Translations under genes and position numbers: made by a program
The notes under the pieces: model-generated
The model's input: only the letters and a program-made list of their open reading frames with translations
The model's database searches: none
Told to the model about the DNA's origin: nothing
Source of the DNA: Leucobacter chromiiresistens
GTDB taxonomy: Bacteria; Actinomycetota; Actinomycetes; Actinomycetales; Microbacteriaceae
Assembly (NCBI RefSeq): GCF_900102345.1
Contig: NZ_FNKB01000002.1
Span: forward strand, 186,001 to 250,000
Length of the DNA stretch: 64,000 nucleotides
Direction of reading: 5' to 3'
Shown here: positions 19,915-29,850 of the stretch, piece by piece
Layout of the letters: every line of letters begins with the position of its first letter
Position numbering within the stretch: position 1 is the stretch's first letter

Positions 19915-20742
19915 TCAGTCGCTGCCGCGCAGGATGGCGAGGATGCGGAGGATCTCGACGTACAGCCAGATCAGCGTGACCATGAGGCCGAATGCGGCCG
20001 ACCAGGCCCACTTCTCGGGCACGCGGTTCTGCACGCCGTTCTGGATGAGCTCGAAGTCCATCACGAGCGAGTAGGAGGCGAGCAGCACGGCGAACGCGCC
20101 GATCGCCAGCCCGAGCCACCCGCTGCGCAGGCCCCAGGGATCGTCGTTCACGCCGGTGAGCATGAGCACGACGTTGACGAGCGAGAACGCGAGGTAGCCG
20201 AAGATGGAGACCATGAAGATCTTGTTCAGCTTCGGGCTGGTGCGCACCTTGCCGCTGCGGAAGAGGATCAGCACGACGGCGAACACGGCGAGCGTGCCGA
20301 TGATCGCCTGCGAGACGATGCCCGACCACTGCGACTCGAAGACGCCCGAGATGCCGCCGAGGAAGACGCCCTGGAAGACGGCGTAGAGCACGATGAGCGG
20401 AACACTCGGCTGCTTCTTGAAGGCGTTGACGAGGCCGAGCACGAGGCCGCCGATGGCGGCGGGGAGCGCGAGCCCCGGCAGCTGCCAGCCGACGGCGCCG
20501 AATGCGAGCACGATGACGAAGAGCAGGATAGTCTTCGAGATCGTGTTCTCGAACGTCATCGGCTTGTCGGACGGGGCGACCGGCGGGTGCTGGACGCCGC
20601 CGTAGGAAGCCTCGGACGCCGGGACGTCGATGCCGGGCCGCTGCGTCTGCGCGGCGGGCTGATCGTAGATGCGGCGCAGCTCATCCGCGCTGAGCGTCTT
20701 ACCGTTGAGTGCGGGATTGTTGCTGAGAGCGGGGTTGCTCAT
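19915..20742 (-). CDS. Bax inhibitor-1/YccA family membrane protein
   Basis: A 275-residue protein with a hydrophilic N-terminus (about 1-65) and seven hydrophobic helices. The region VPLIVLYAVFQGVFLGGISG and the late PEKWAWSAAFGLMVTLIWLY segment, with the Asp in SLVMDFELI that forms part of the pH-sensing di-aspartyl site in BI-1 structures, support the family. BI-1 proteins are proposed calcium-leak channels; the bacterial role is unclear. Own transcription unit, divergent from the phosphodiesterase gene. Confidence 0.88.
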   Translation of the reverse strand: MSNPALSNNPALNGKTLSADELRRIYDQPAAQTQRPGIDVPASEASYGGVQHPPVAPSDKPMTFENTISKTILLFVIVLAFGAVGWQLPGLALPAAIGGLVLGLVNAFKKQPSVPLIVLYAVFQGVFLGGISGVFESQWSGIVSQAIIGTLAVFAVVLILFRSGKVRTSPKLNKIFMVSIFGYLAFSLVNVVLMLTGVNDDPWGLRSGWLGLAIGAFAVLLASYSLVMDFELIQNGVQNRVPEKWAWSAAFGLMVTLIWLYVEILRILAILRGSD

Positions 20743-20854
20743 GCGTCGGGATCCTTTCCAGGCGTATGGGTCTGATCCAGTGTATCGAGGGGGCGCTTCG
20801 GATCGGCTGTGACTTCCGGACGGCGTGCAGTGCCCGTCGGCGCCCCTGCTCGCC

Positions 20855-20860
20855 TAGGCT
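20855..20860 (+). promoter_or_regulatory. -10 box of a probably leaderless phosphodiesterase gene
   Basis: TAGGCT ends 6 nt before ATG 20867. Confidence 0.5.
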
Positions 20861-20866
20861 GAGGGC

Positions 20867-21919
20867 ATGGTCAGCCCCGCACGCCGCCCGCTCGTCATCG
20901 GTCACCGGGGGGCGTCGGGCTACCGCCCCGAGCACACGGCGTCGGCGTATCGCCTCGCCTGCGAGATGGGCGCCGACCTCGTCGAACCCGATGTCGTCGC
21001 GACGCGCGACGGGGTGCTCGTGGTGCGGCACGAGAACGAGATCTCGGGCACCACGGATGTGGCCGATCGCCCGCACTTCGTCGACCGGCGCACGACGAAG
21101 ACCGTCGACGGCGAGCTGCTGACGGGCTGGTTCACCGAGGACTTCACCTGGGAGGAGCTGGCGACGCTCGGCAGTCGGGAGCGTCTGCCGGGTATTCGGC
21201 CCGAGAACGCGCGGTTCGACGGGGCCGAGGGGATCCTGCGCCTGCGAGACGTGCTCGCCATCGTCGACGAGCGGAGCGCGGCCCTCGACCGCCCGATCGG
21301 GGTGGTCGTGGAGGTGAAGCACGCGCGCTTCTTCGAGGATCGCGGCTTCGACCTCGCCGAGATGCTGCGCGCCGAGCTCGCCGCGTGCGGCTGGGCGGAT
21401 CGCCGGAGACGACTCGTGATCGAGTCGTTCGAGCTCGGCGTGCTCGACCGCCTGCGGGCCTCCGGGGTGCGGGCGGAGATCGTCTTCCTCGCGGAGCGGC
21501 TCGGATCGCCGGCCGACGAGCCCGTCGGCGACGCCCCCGCCCGCGACTACGCGTGGTATCGCGGCGATGCCGGTCTCGACCTCCTGGCCGGCCGGGTCGA
21601 CGGCATCAGCGTCGCGAAGGCCGACCTGCTGCGCGTGGACGCGCTCGGTGAGGCGGTCGGGACGACGAGTCTCGTGGAGCGGGCGCACGCGCGCGGGCTG
21701 CGGGTGTACACCTGGACCCTGCGCCCCGAGAACCGCTTCCTGAACCCCGCGTTCCGGCGCGCGTCGCCGGGAGGGGAGGGGGACGACGGCGGGGCGGCGC
21801 CCGAGCAGTGGGGCGATTGGCGCGGAGAGTTCGCGATGATCGCGGGCTCAGGCGTCGACGGGGTCTTCGTCGATCACCCCGATCTGGGAGCCGCGATCCG
21901 GGACGGCGCGACGGCCTGA
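20867..21919 (+). CDS. Glycerophosphodiester phosphodiesterase
   Basis: Hydrolyses glycerophosphodiesters to glycerol-3-phosphate and an alcohol. The 350-residue protein shows the GDPD signature IGHRGASGYRPEHT with catalytic His13 and Glu22, followed by VEPDVVATRDGVLVVRHE, in which the conserved metal-binding acid and the second histidine lie. The C-terminal barrel strands include GLRVYTWTLRPEN and VDGVFVDHPD. No signal peptide is visible, so it is probably cytoplasmic. Confidence 0.92.
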   Translation: MVSPARRPLVIGHRGASGYRPEHTASAYRLACEMGADLVEPDVVATRDGVLVVRHENEISGTTDVADRPHFVDRRTTKTVDGELLTGWFTEDFTWEELATLGSRERLPGIRPENARFDGAEGILRLRDVLAIVDERSAALDRPIGVVVEVKHARFFEDRGFDLAEMLRAELAACGWADRRRRLVIESFELGVLDRLRASGVRAEIVFLAERLGSPADEPVGDAPARDYAWYRGDAGLDLLAGRVDGISVAKADLLRVDALGEAVGTTSLVERAHARGLRVYTWTLRPENRFLNPAFRRASPGGEGDDGGAAPEQWGDWRGEFAMIAGSGVDGVFVDHPDLGAAIRDGATA

Positions 21920-22001
21920 CCCGGGCGCGGGCGCGTCGGGCCGCTGAGGCGGGCCGGTCGGCGGTGCCGTTCGGCGGTGCGGATCAGCCTCGCCCGTCGA
22001 T

Positions 22002-23018
22002 TCAGGCGACTGCGACCGTGCGCTCGCCGACGAGGTTCTGCAGCATGAGGTCGCGGATCTCGGCGTGACCGTGCCCGCGGTCGACGAGGAAGCCGAGCTT
22101 GCCCATGGCGGACTCGAGCGTCATGTCGCCGCCGTCGATCGCCCCGGCCGCCGCGAGCTCCCGGCCGACCGCGTACCGGCCGAGGTCGACCCCGCCCGTC
22201 GCGCACTGGGTGACGGCCACCACGGGCAGCGCGGCGCACAGCTCCCGGAGGGTGCCGAGCATGCCGGGCCGCGCCATCGGGCCGTTGCCGCTGCCGTAGC
22301 ACTCGAGCACGAGACCGTGCGGGCCCCCGCCCACCGATGCGCGCAGATCGTCGGCGGTGACCGCGGGTACGAACCGGAACGCGAGCACGCGCGCGGGCGC
22401 TGCCGGCGCGGCGTCGGCGGACCCGGCCGGGGCCGGGGGCACGCCGAGGCCGCCCGGAGCGGGCGGAAGCTCCGCACGGAAGGCCGAGAGCGCGATGCTG
22501 TCGTGCTTGGTCGCCCGCACGGCCGGGAGCAGCTCGCCGCCGAAGGCGATGGCCGCCGGCGAACCCGGCGCCGCCTTCACCGCGGCTCGGATGGCGAGGG
22601 TCAGGTTGCCGATCGCGTCGGAGCCGGCCTCTCCGTGGGCGAGCTGGCTGCCGGTGACGACCACCGGGACGCCGAGGTCGCCGAGCTCGAAGGCGAGCCG
22701 CGCCGCCGTGTACGCCAGCGTGTCGGTGCCGTGCGTGATGACCACGCCGCGGGGGCGCTGCGTGCGCACGCGGGCGCGAACGGCGCGGGCGATCTTCGGG
22801 GCGGTATCGGCGTCGGCGTTCGCGCTGTCGATGGCGGGGGAGAGGTGGTTGACACGGGCCTCGACGCCGAGCGGCAGGCAGATGCGCGCGACGAGGTCTT
22901 CGAGGATATCGGGGAACTCGGGGTCGGGGGCGAGGCCGCTGTCGGTGCGACGCATGCCGATCGTTCCTCCGGTGGCGAAGACGAGCACGGAGGGGCGCCG
23001 AGGGGCGGGGGATGACAT
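22002..23018 (-). CDS. Type I L-asparaginase
   Basis: Hydrolyses asparagine to aspartate and ammonia. The 338-residue protein has the first asparaginase motif VFATGGTIG (Thr16 is the expected nucleophile), PAIDSAN, and the second motif VVITHGTDTLAYTA (Thr98-Asp99), then LVVTGSQ-type and VLECYGSGNGP blocks. There is no secretion signal, consistent with the cytoplasmic AnsA-like form. ATG 23018 is chosen over an upstream ATG at 23051 because the hydrophobic core begins soon after it. Its stop faces the preceding phosphodiesterase gene. Confidence 0.9.
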   Translation of the reverse strand: MSSPAPRRPSVLVFATGGTIGMRRTDSGLAPDPEFPDILEDLVARICLPLGVEARVNHLSPAIDSANADADTAPKIARAVRARVRTQRPRGVVITHGTDTLAYTAARLAFELGDLGVPVVVTGSQLAHGEAGSDAIGNLTLAIRAAVKAAPGSPAAIAFGGELLPAVRATKHDSIALSAFRAELPPAPGGLGVPPAPAGSADAAPAAPARVLAFRFVPAVTADDLRASVGGGPHGLVLECYGSGNGPMARPGMLGTLRELCAALPVVAVTQCATGGVDLGRYAVGRELAAAGAIDGGDMTLESAMGKLGFLVDRGHGHAEIRDLMLQNLVGERTVAVA

Positions 23019-23107
23019 GACGTCTATTCTCCGGTATCCGGGACCGGCCACCGTACGCCCCGGCCGACGCGTCGAATGTCGGGGGCGCCTCGTAGACTGG
23101 GCGCACG

Positions 23108-25681
23108 ATGAGCGACTTCGAACTTCTCGACCCTTCAGGGCTTCCGATCGGCGGCGGATCCGCCGCGCACGGCGCGGGCGACGACCCGCTGGTCGACGGT
23201 CTCAACCCCGCGCAGGCGCGTGCGGTGACGACCCGCGGCCCGGCGCTGCTGATCGTGGCGGGCGCAGGGTCGGGCAAGACCCGCGTGCTCACCCACCGCA
23301 TCGCCCATCTCATCCGCGGGCGCGAGGCGTGGCCGAGCCAGATCCTCGCCATCACCTTCACGAACAAGGCCGCCGCCGAGATGCGCGAGCGCATCGAGGG
23401 CCTGCTGGGCGACGCGTCGCAGGGCATGTGGATCTCCACGTTCCACTCGGCATGCGTGCGCATCCTGCGCCGCGAGGCCGAGCGCTTCGGCTACGTCTCC
23501 GGCTTCACGATCTACGATTCGGCCGACTCGCGCGCGCTGCTGAAGCGCATCATCAAGGAGCTCGACGCCGACACGTACGGCTTTACGCCCGCGAACTCGG
23601 GTGCGAAGATCTCGAAGCTGAAGAACGAGCTCGTCGATGCGGCGACGCACGCGGCGACGATGAACGAGAACGATCCCCGGGAGCGGCTGTTCGTCGAGAT
23701 CTTCCGCATGTACGAGCAGGAGCTCAAGCGCGCGAACGCGTTCGACTTCGACGACCTCATCGGGCAGACGGTGCACCTCTTCCGCGCGCACCCCGACGTC
23801 GCGGCGGTGTACCAGCGGCGCTTCCGCCACATCCTCGTCGACGAGTACCAGGACACGAACCACGCGCAGTACTCGCTCATCCGCGAACTCACCCGACCGG
23901 TCGAGGTCGAGGAGGTCGACCGGCTGGTGCCGCCGGCGCGCGCGAAGGAACTCGACGCCGCGGGCCGCATCCCGCCGGCGAGTCTCACGGTGGTGGGCGA
24001 CTCGGACCAGTCGATCTACGCCTTTCGCGGAGCCGACATCCGCAACATCGTCGAGTTCGAGCGCGACTTCGCCGGCGCCGAGGTGGTGAAGCTCGAGCAG
24101 AACTACCGATCGACGCAGAACATCCTCTCCGCCGCGAACGCCGTGATCGGCAACAACTTCGATCGCCAGGAGAAGCACCTCTGGACCTCCGAGGGCGACG
24201 GCGAGCGCATCGTCGGGTTCACCGGCTACTCGCAGCACGACGAGGCCCGCTTCGTCGCCGAGGAGATCGAGGATCTGCACCGGGCGGGTCTCGCGTACAG
24301 CGACATCGCCGTGTTCTACCGCACCAACTCCCAGACGCGCGCGCTGGAGGAGCTGTTCATCAGATCGGCCATCCCCTATCGCGTGCTCGGCGGCACGAAG
24401 TTCTACGAGCGCGCCGAGGTGAAGGACGCGATGGCCTACCTCACGAGCATCGCGAACCCCTACGACCCGATCGCGTGGTCGCGCCTGCTCGGCGCGCCGA
24501 AGCGCGGGGTGGGGGCCATGGCCGAGGCCCACCTCGCCAACTTTCAGGAGGCGCAGGGCGTCTCCTTCCACGAGGCGATGCTCCGCGCCGAGGAGGTCAC
24601 GGCGATCGGGCCGAAGATCCGAGCGACCGTGCGCGCGCTCGGCGAGATGCTGGTTCGGGCGTCGCGCATGGCCGTGGGAGGCGGAGCGACGGACGTCGCG
24701 GGCGAGGACGCCAAGCCAGCGCCCGTCGCCGACGTGATGAAGCTGGTGCTCGACGAGACCGACATGATCGAGAAGCTCCGGGCGAAGCGCGACCCGCAGG
24801 ACGACGCGCGCGCCGAGAACCTCGAAGAGCTGCTCGCCGTGGCGCGCGAGTTCGACGTCAAACAGCCCGGAGCCGGACTGCTCGCCTTCCTGACCGAGGT
24901 GAGCCTCGTGGCGGCGGCGGACGACCTCGACGACTCCAGCGGCACGGTATCGCTCATGACGATGCACACCGCGAAGGGACTCGAGTTCAAGGCCGTGTTC
25001 ATCACCGGCGTCGAGGAGGGGCTCCTGCCGCACCAGATGTCGGTCGACGAGATCGGAGGCATCAGCGAGGAGCGCCGGCTCATGTACGTCGGTATCACGC
25101 GAGCCCGCGAGCGCCTGTACCTCACCCTCGCCTCGACCCGCGCGACGTTCGGCGACGTCTCCGTCGCGATGCCGTCTCGGTTCCTGCAGGAGATCCCCGA
25201 TGGCCTCATCGACTGGCGCCAGTCGCCGGGCGAGGTCACCGGTCGCGGCGGCACCGTGTCGCGCGCCCTCAACTCCCCGCGTGCGAGCGGCGGAGGCGGA
25301 TCCTGGTCGCGCACCCGCAGCGACTCGGCAGTCACGTTCTCGGGCGGCGGCTCGGGCTCCGGCGCGGTGAGCGAGCCGGCGAGCGGCAACATGCAGTCCG
25401 CGCTCGACAAGTGGCGGGAGCGCAAGCGACTCGCGAAGGAGGCGCAGGCCTCGGGCGGCGGCTTCCCGAACCTCGTCGGCGGGTCGGTGCGCGACAACGG
25501 GGACCTCGAACTCGCGACCGGCGACCGCATCCGGCACGACGAGTACGGCGACGGGCGGGTCACCGGCATCTCCGGCGTCGGCACGAAGCGCATCGCCCAC
25601 GTGGTGTTTGACACGGTGGGCGAGCGCAAGCTGCTCGTCAAGCTCGCGCCGATCGAGAAGGTCGAAGCGGCCGAGGAGTAG
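23108..25681 (+). CDS. pcrA: ATP-dependent DNA helicase PcrA/UvrD
   Basis: Superfamily 1A 3'-5' helicase for nucleotide excision repair and replication-fork maintenance. The 857-residue protein has LNPAQARAV (Q motif), Walker A AGAGSGKTRV (51-60), TFTNKAAAEMRERI, DEYQDTN, VGDSDQSIYAFRGADIRN, EQNYRSTQNIL, and TMHTAKGLEF with the GITRARERLYL C-terminal motif. A Gly/Ser linker leads to a C-terminal Tudor-like fold (GDRIRHDEYGDGRVTGI), diagnostic for PcrA. TAGACT lies 9 nt before ATG 23108. Confidence 0.96.
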   Translation: MSDFELLDPSGLPIGGGSAAHGAGDDPLVDGLNPAQARAVTTRGPALLIVAGAGSGKTRVLTHRIAHLIRGREAWPSQILAITFTNKAAAEMRERIEGLLGDASQGMWISTFHSACVRILRREAERFGYVSGFTIYDSADSRALLKRIIKELDADTYGFTPANSGAKISKLKNELVDAATHAATMNENDPRERLFVEIFRMYEQELKRANAFDFDDLIGQTVHLFRAHPDVAAVYQRRFRHILVDEYQDTNHAQYSLIRELTRPVEVEEVDRLVPPARAKELDAAGRIPPASLTVVGDSDQSIYAFRGADIRNIVEFERDFAGAEVVKLEQNYRSTQNILSAANAVIGNNFDRQEKHLWTSEGDGERIVGFTGYSQHDEARFVAEEIEDLHRAGLAYSDIAVFYRTNSQTRALEELFIRSAIPYRVLGGTKFYERAEVKDAMAYLTSIANPYDPIAWSRLLGAPKRGVGAMAEAHLANFQEAQGVSFHEAMLRAEEVTAIGPKIRATVRALGEMLVRASRMAVGGGATDVAGEDAKPAPVADVMKLVLDETDMIEKLRAKRDPQDDARAENLEELLAVAREFDVKQPGAGLLAFLTEVSLVAAADDLDDSSGTVSLMTMHTAKGLEFKAVFITGVEEGLLPHQMSVDEIGGISEERRLMYVGITRARERLYLTLASTRATFGDVSVAMPSRFLQEIPDGLIDWRQSPGEVTGRGGTVSRALNSPRASGGGGSWSRTRSDSAVTFSGGGSGSGAVSEPASGNMQSALDKWRERKRLAKEAQASGGGFPNLVGGSVRDNGDLELATGDRIRHDEYGDGRVTGISGVGTKRIAHVVFDTVGERKLLVKLAPIEKVEAAEE

Positions 25682-25730
25682 CGCGGCGCAGCGCGTGCTC
25701 GGGCGAGGAGCAGCCCGACGCAGCGCGCCG

Positions 25731-26360
25731 TCAGCCGAGCAGCGCGCGGAAGTCGTCGGCGATGCGGAGGAAGTCCGACTCCTCGGCGCTGACGTCGCCG
25801 CTCGCGGCAGTCCACTCCGTCATCTTCGCGGTCATCGCCCCGTGCACGAGGGCCAGTGCCAACGCGGACTCGCGCTCCGGCGAATCGAGCTTCGCATGCT
25901 CGGGGTGCGCGCGCAGCCAGGAGGTCGCGACGGCGCCGAGCTGATAGCCCGACTCCAGAATGGAGATCATCATCAGCCGCCCGGCCTCGTACTGCTCGGA
26001 GACGAGACGCATCCGATCCCGAGCGAGATCCGCATTGACGTTGCGGTGGCCGATCGCGGCGAACAGCAGCCGGAACAGTCCGAGCGGCAGATCGTCGGGG
26101 GTGCAGTCCAGCACCGAGAAGGCGGCCTCGCCGTCGGGGATCTCGATGGCGCGCCCCACGATGGCGTCGTCGCGCGAGGGGAAGTAGTTGAAGAAGGTGC
26201 TCCGGGAGATGTCCGCGCGCTCGCAGATGGCCTCCACGGTGACGTGCTCGACCCCGAGCTCCAGCGCGAGATGCACCGCCGACGACTCGATCGCGTTCTC
26301 GGTGCGCCGGCGCTTCCGCGCGCGCAGGCCCTCGGGGCGGTTCTCCTCGGCAGTGCTCAC
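25731..26360 (-). CDS. TetR family transcriptional regulator
   Basis: A 209-residue TetR-type repressor. The N-terminal helix-turn-helix reads VTVEAICERADISRSTFFNYFPSR (residues about 37-60, here given in part), followed by an all-helical ligand domain rich in Leu and Ala. The start is GTG 26360. It is divergent from the tandem GGDEF genes, which are therefore likely targets; an imperfect inverted repeat TTCTC-N9-GAGAA lies in the shared gap at 26439-26457. Ligand unknown. Confidence 0.88.
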   Translation of the reverse strand: MSTAEENRPEGLRARKRRRTENAIESSAVHLALELGVEHVTVEAICERADISRSTFFNYFPSRDDAIVGRAIEIPDGEAAFSVLDCTPDDLPLGLFRLLFAAIGHRNVNADLARDRMRLVSEQYEAGRLMMISILESGYQLGAVATSWLRAHPEHAKLDSPERESALALALVHGAMTAKMTEWTAASGDVSAEESDFLRIADDFRALLG

Positions 26361-26585
26361 GTGACTTCTCTCCCGCTGCGCCGACTCGGACACCCGCCCC
26401 GGAGCGGGCGGGCGGCGGCCACAGCGCGATCGAGTGTATTCTCCATCGCTGAGAGAACGGAAGAGGCCGCCGCTCGGTGGGAGCGCTCGGGCGGCGCGCG
26501 TATGTACGGCGGGCGAGGAGATGTGTAGCCTGTATGCGGGCTGGTGGGAATTCGGGGCGGCACACGACGTCGGAAGGGGTGGAGT

Positions 26586-27545
26586 ATGCCCTCGGCGACC
26601 GCGCTGCTGCGCAGGCACGATGCGCACTCGTGGTACGTGACCTTCGCGGGCGCACTCATGTCGCTCACCCTCGCGATCGACCTCATCTTCCACGTGAACA
26701 TGACGCAGCCCTGGCTCAACTGGGTGCTGCTCGCGATCACCGTCAGCGGCGCGACGACGGCGCTCGTCATGGGCCGGCGGCTCCCGCGATGGGTCGGCAT
26801 CACCGCCGTGCTCGTATTCCTGGCGGCGCAGGGGTACTTCCTGAGCCTCGCCGCCGATCCGCAGACCGTCGTCTCCGCCATGCAGCAGCTCCCCATCGTC
26901 GCCTTCTACCTCGGATGGTTCGTCCGCCCGCGGCTCGCCGGGCCGCTGATCGCGCTGAGCATCGCCGTGTTCGGCATCGTGTCGTTCACCAACCCGCTCT
27001 TCCACACGGAAGGGCGGATCGGCGCGCCGGTCGCCGTGCACGGACTGCTGAGCCTGCTCTTCTGCTACGTGGCGGGCAACTACCTCTGGCGGCGCGCGAA
27101 ACGCGTCGAGGCCACCGACGCCCTCACCGGCGCTCTGCACCGCGCGCCGTTCGCCGAGCGCGCCGCCGCCCGACTGCAGCGCACGTCGGCACCGCTCAGC
27201 GTTCTCGCCATCGACTTCGACGACTTCAAGCAGATCAACGACGCGCGCGGTCACGCCGCCGGCGACCTGGCCCTCGAATCGACGGTCGCCGCCTGGCGCA
27301 TCGAGCTCCGCAGCGGCGACGTCGTCGGCCGGCTCGGCGGCGACGAGTTCGCGATCCTGCTCCCCGAGACGGAGCTCGCCGAGGCGAACGCCATCGCCGA
27401 GCGGCTGCACGCGACGTCGCCGCACCCGTGGTCGTGGGGCGCGAGCGAGTACGCCCCGGGCGACGACATCGCCGCGCTCCTGATGCGCGCCGACGCGGCG
27501 CTGTACCAGCAGAAGCGGAGCAAGCAGGAGGTCGACCGTGCGTGA
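26586..27545 (+). CDS. Membrane diguanylate cyclase (GGDEF), I-site present
   Basis: A 319-residue protein with about six membrane helices (residues roughly 18-165) and a C-terminal GGDEF domain: ATDALTGALHRAPF, AIDFDDFKQIND and RLGGDEFAILLPE, the GGDEF signature at 251-255. RSGD at 242-245 sits exactly five residues before it, matching the RxxD allosteric inhibitory site for c-di-GMP feedback. The predicted activity is synthesis of c-di-GMP from two GTP. ATG 26586 follows GGAAGGGGTGGAG. It overlaps the next GGDEF gene by 8 bp. Confidence 0.88.
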   Translation: MPSATALLRRHDAHSWYVTFAGALMSLTLAIDLIFHVNMTQPWLNWVLLAITVSGATTALVMGRRLPRWVGITAVLVFLAAQGYFLSLAADPQTVVSAMQQLPIVAFYLGWFVRPRLAGPLIALSIAVFGIVSFTNPLFHTEGRIGAPVAVHGLLSLLFCYVAGNYLWRRAKRVEATDALTGALHRAPFAERAAARLQRTSAPLSVLAIDFDDFKQINDARGHAAGDLALESTVAAWRIELRSGDVVGRLGGDEFAILLPETELAEANAIAERLHATSPHPWSWGASEYAPGDDIAALLMRADAALYQQKRSKQEVDRA

Positions 27546-28569
27546 GCGCCGCGCCAGAACCGTCCGGAGTGCGCTGCGCGACGCCTGGGAGCGCTTCAAC
27601 CGCCGGCAGACCCCGTTCTCGTACACGAGTGCGGCGGTGCCGCTGCTGCTCGCCACTGTCTTCGTCTTCGATCTCCTGCTCCCGCACCCCCACCTCAACC
27701 GCTCGGCGGTCTCGCTGTGGCTCGCCTTCTATAGCATCGCCACGGTGCTGCCGCTGGCGCTCGGGCATCACTACCCGCGGTGGGCCGGGCTCATCGTATT
27801 CGCCGGCATCGAATCCCTCTCCACCTACTTCCTCCTCGCCTCGATCCACGTGCACGCCGAGATCAACGCGCTGCTCGAACTGCCGCTCATCGCGCTCTAC
27901 ATCGGCTGGTTCTACCCGGCCGCCCTCGGCCGTGCGCTCATCGCGTTCGGGGTCGTGCGGCTGCTCGCCATCCTCTTCCTGAACCCCGATCTCGGCGGCG
28001 GCGTGGCAGACCCGCGCATCATGATCGTGTACGCGATCCTCGTCGCGCTGTTCTGCTTCGAGGGGGCGCGCACCGTGCAGCGGCAGCTGCGCAAGGAGGC
28101 CTGTCTCGACTCCCTCACCGGAGCCCTGAACCGCAGGGGGCTGCACGATCTCGCCGGAGCGGTGCGGCGGCGCGCAGCCAGACGCGGCGAGCCGGTCACC
28201 GTCGCCATGCTCGACTTCGACGATTTCAAGGGCGTGAACGACGCCGGCGGCCATATCGCCGGAGACGCGGCGCTCTCGGCGAGCGTGAGCGCGTGGAACG
28301 AGCTCGTCGAGCGGCGCGGAGCGCACGCGCGGCACGGCGGGCTGGTCGCACGGCTCGGGGGAGACGAGTTCGCCCTCGTGCTCCGCGGCGACGCGGCATC
28401 GGTCGAGGATCGGCTGCGGCGCCTGCGCGCGAGCTCCGACTTCGCGTGGTCGTGGGGGATCGCGACGGCCGAGCCCGGGGAGACGCTCGACGCCGTGCTC
28501 GCCCGCGCCGACGCGGCCCTCTACCGTGCCAAGCCCGGCACCGGTCGGGGTTCGCCCATCGCGCGGTGA
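27538..28569 (+). CDS. Membrane diguanylate cyclase (GGDEF), I-site absent
   Basis: A 343-residue paralogue of the upstream protein with the same plan: a membrane module (about residues 30-180), then ACLDSLTGALNRRG, MLDFDDFKGVND and RLGGDEFALVLRG, with GGDEF at 274-278. The position equivalent to the RxxD I-site reads RHGG (265-268), so product inhibition is probably lost. GTG 27538 overlaps the preceding gene by 8 bp, and the two are likely co-translated. The sensory signal of the membrane part is unknown. Confidence 0.86.
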   Translation: MRERRARTVRSALRDAWERFNRRQTPFSYTSAAVPLLLATVFVFDLLLPHPHLNRSAVSLWLAFYSIATVLPLALGHHYPRWAGLIVFAGIESLSTYFLLASIHVHAEINALLELPLIALYIGWFYPAALGRALIAFGVVRLLAILFLNPDLGGGVADPRIMIVYAILVALFCFEGARTVQRQLRKEACLDSLTGALNRRGLHDLAGAVRRRAARRGEPVTVAMLDFDDFKGVNDAGGHIAGDAALSASVSAWNELVERRGAHARHGGLVARLGGDEFALVLRGDAASVEDRLRRLRASSDFAWSWGIATAEPGETLDAVLARADAALYRAKPGTGRGSPIAR

Positions 28570-28653
28570 TAGGCTGAGCCCCGGTCGAGTTACCTCGACA
28601 TCGAGACATTTTTCTGCCTCGGATCACCCCGACTCCCAAGCAAAGGACAGTAC

Positions 28654-29820
28654 GTGGATCTGTACGAGTACCAGGCACGAGATCTATTCGAACGATACGA
28701 GGTGCCGGTACTGGCCGGCATCGTCGCCGACACCCCCGAAGAGGTGCGCGCGGCCGCCGAGAAGCTCGGCGGCGTGGTCGTCGTGAAGGCCCAGGTCAAG
28801 ACCGGCGGCCGCGGCAAGGCCGGCGGCGTGAAGGTGGCGAAGAACCCCGACGAGGCGTTCGCGGCGGCGCAGTCGATCCTCGGACTCGACATCAAGGGGC
28901 ACGTCGTCGAACGCGTCATGGTGGCCGCAGGCGCCGACATCGCGCAGGAGTTCTACTTCTCCGTGCTGCTCGACCGCGCCAACCGCTCGTACCTCTCGCT
29001 GGCTTCGGTCGAGGGCGGCATGGAGATCGAGCAGCTCGCCGTCGAGAAGCCCGAGGCGCTCGCGCGCATCGCCGTCGACCCGCTCGTCGGCATCGACGCC
29101 GCGAAGGCGGAGGAGATCGCCCGCGCCGCGAAGTTCCCCGAGGAGCTCGTGGCGAAGGTGGTCCCCGTATTCCAGAAGCTCTACGAGGTGTACGTCGGCG
29201 AAGACGCGACGCTCGTCGAGGTGAACCCGCTCGTGCTCACCGGCGCCGGCGACATCATCGCCCTCGACGGCAAGGTCTCGCTCGACGAGAACGCCGACTT
29301 CCGTCAGCCGCAGCACGCCGAGCTCGCCGACAAGTCCGCCGAGGACCCGCTCGAGGCGAAGGCCAAGGAGCAGGACCTCAACTACGTGAAGCTCGACGGC
29401 GAGGTCGGCGTCATCGGCAACGGTGCGGGCCTCGTCATGTCGACGCTCGACGTGGTCGCCTACGCCGGCGAGAACCACGGCGGCGTCAAGCCCGCCAACT
29501 TCCTCGACATCGGAGGCGGCGCCTCGGCAGAGGTCATGGCGGCCGGGCTCGACGTGATCCTCGGCGATCCCCAGGTGAAGTCCGTCTTTGTCAACGTCTT
29601 CGGCGGCATCACCGCGTGCGACGCCGTCGCCAACGGCATCGTCGGGGCGCTCGAGAAGCTGGGCGACGCGGCGAACAAGCCGCTCGTGGTGCGCCTCGAC
29701 GGCAACAACGTCGAAGAGGGCCGTGCGATCCTCAACGAGGCCGCGCACCCGCTCGTGACGCAGGCCGCCACCATGGACGAGGGCGCCGACAAGGCCGCCG
29801 AACTCGCGAACGCCCGCTGA
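28654..29820 (+). CDS. sucC: Succinyl-CoA ligase beta subunit
   Basis: ATP-grasp subunit of the TCA-cycle enzyme that interconverts succinyl-CoA and succinate with substrate-level phosphorylation. The 388-residue product starts [18 protein letters not shown] and contains [24 protein letters not shown] and [15 protein letters not shown] 28654 has AAAGGA 6 nt upstream, within a leader of about 80 nt. It is followed after 30 bp by sucD. Confidence 0.96.
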   Translation: MDLYEYQARDLFERYEVPVLAGIVADTPEEVRAAAEKLGGVVVVKAQVKTGGRGKAGGVKVAKNPDEAFAAAQSILGLDIKGHVVERVMVAAGADIAQEFYFSVLLDRANRSYLSLASVEGGMEIEQLAVEKPEALARIAVDPLVGIDAAKAEEIARAAKFPEELVAKVVPVFQKLYEVYVGEDATLVEVNPLVLTGAGDIIALDGKVSLDENADFRQPQHAELADKSAEDPLEAKAKEQDLNYVKLDGEVGVIGNGAGLVMSTLDVVAYAGENHGGVKPANFLDIGGGASAEVMAAGLDVILGDPQVKSVFVNVFGGITACDAVANGIVGALEKLGDAANKPLVVRLDGNNVEEGRAILNEAAHPLVTQAATMDEGADKAAELANAR

Positions 29821-29850
29821 GCCGAGACGAAAGACTGTAGGAGAACCACC

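Noticed and set aside
25682..25730. Terminator between pcrA and the TetR gene
   Set aside because: Only a 5-bp stem (CGGGC/GCCCG) is visible; not strong enough to report.
26439..26457. TetR operator TTCTC-N9-GAGAA
   Set aside because: Five-base arms with a nine-base spacer are too weak to list as a feature by themselves; mentioned only with the TetR gene.
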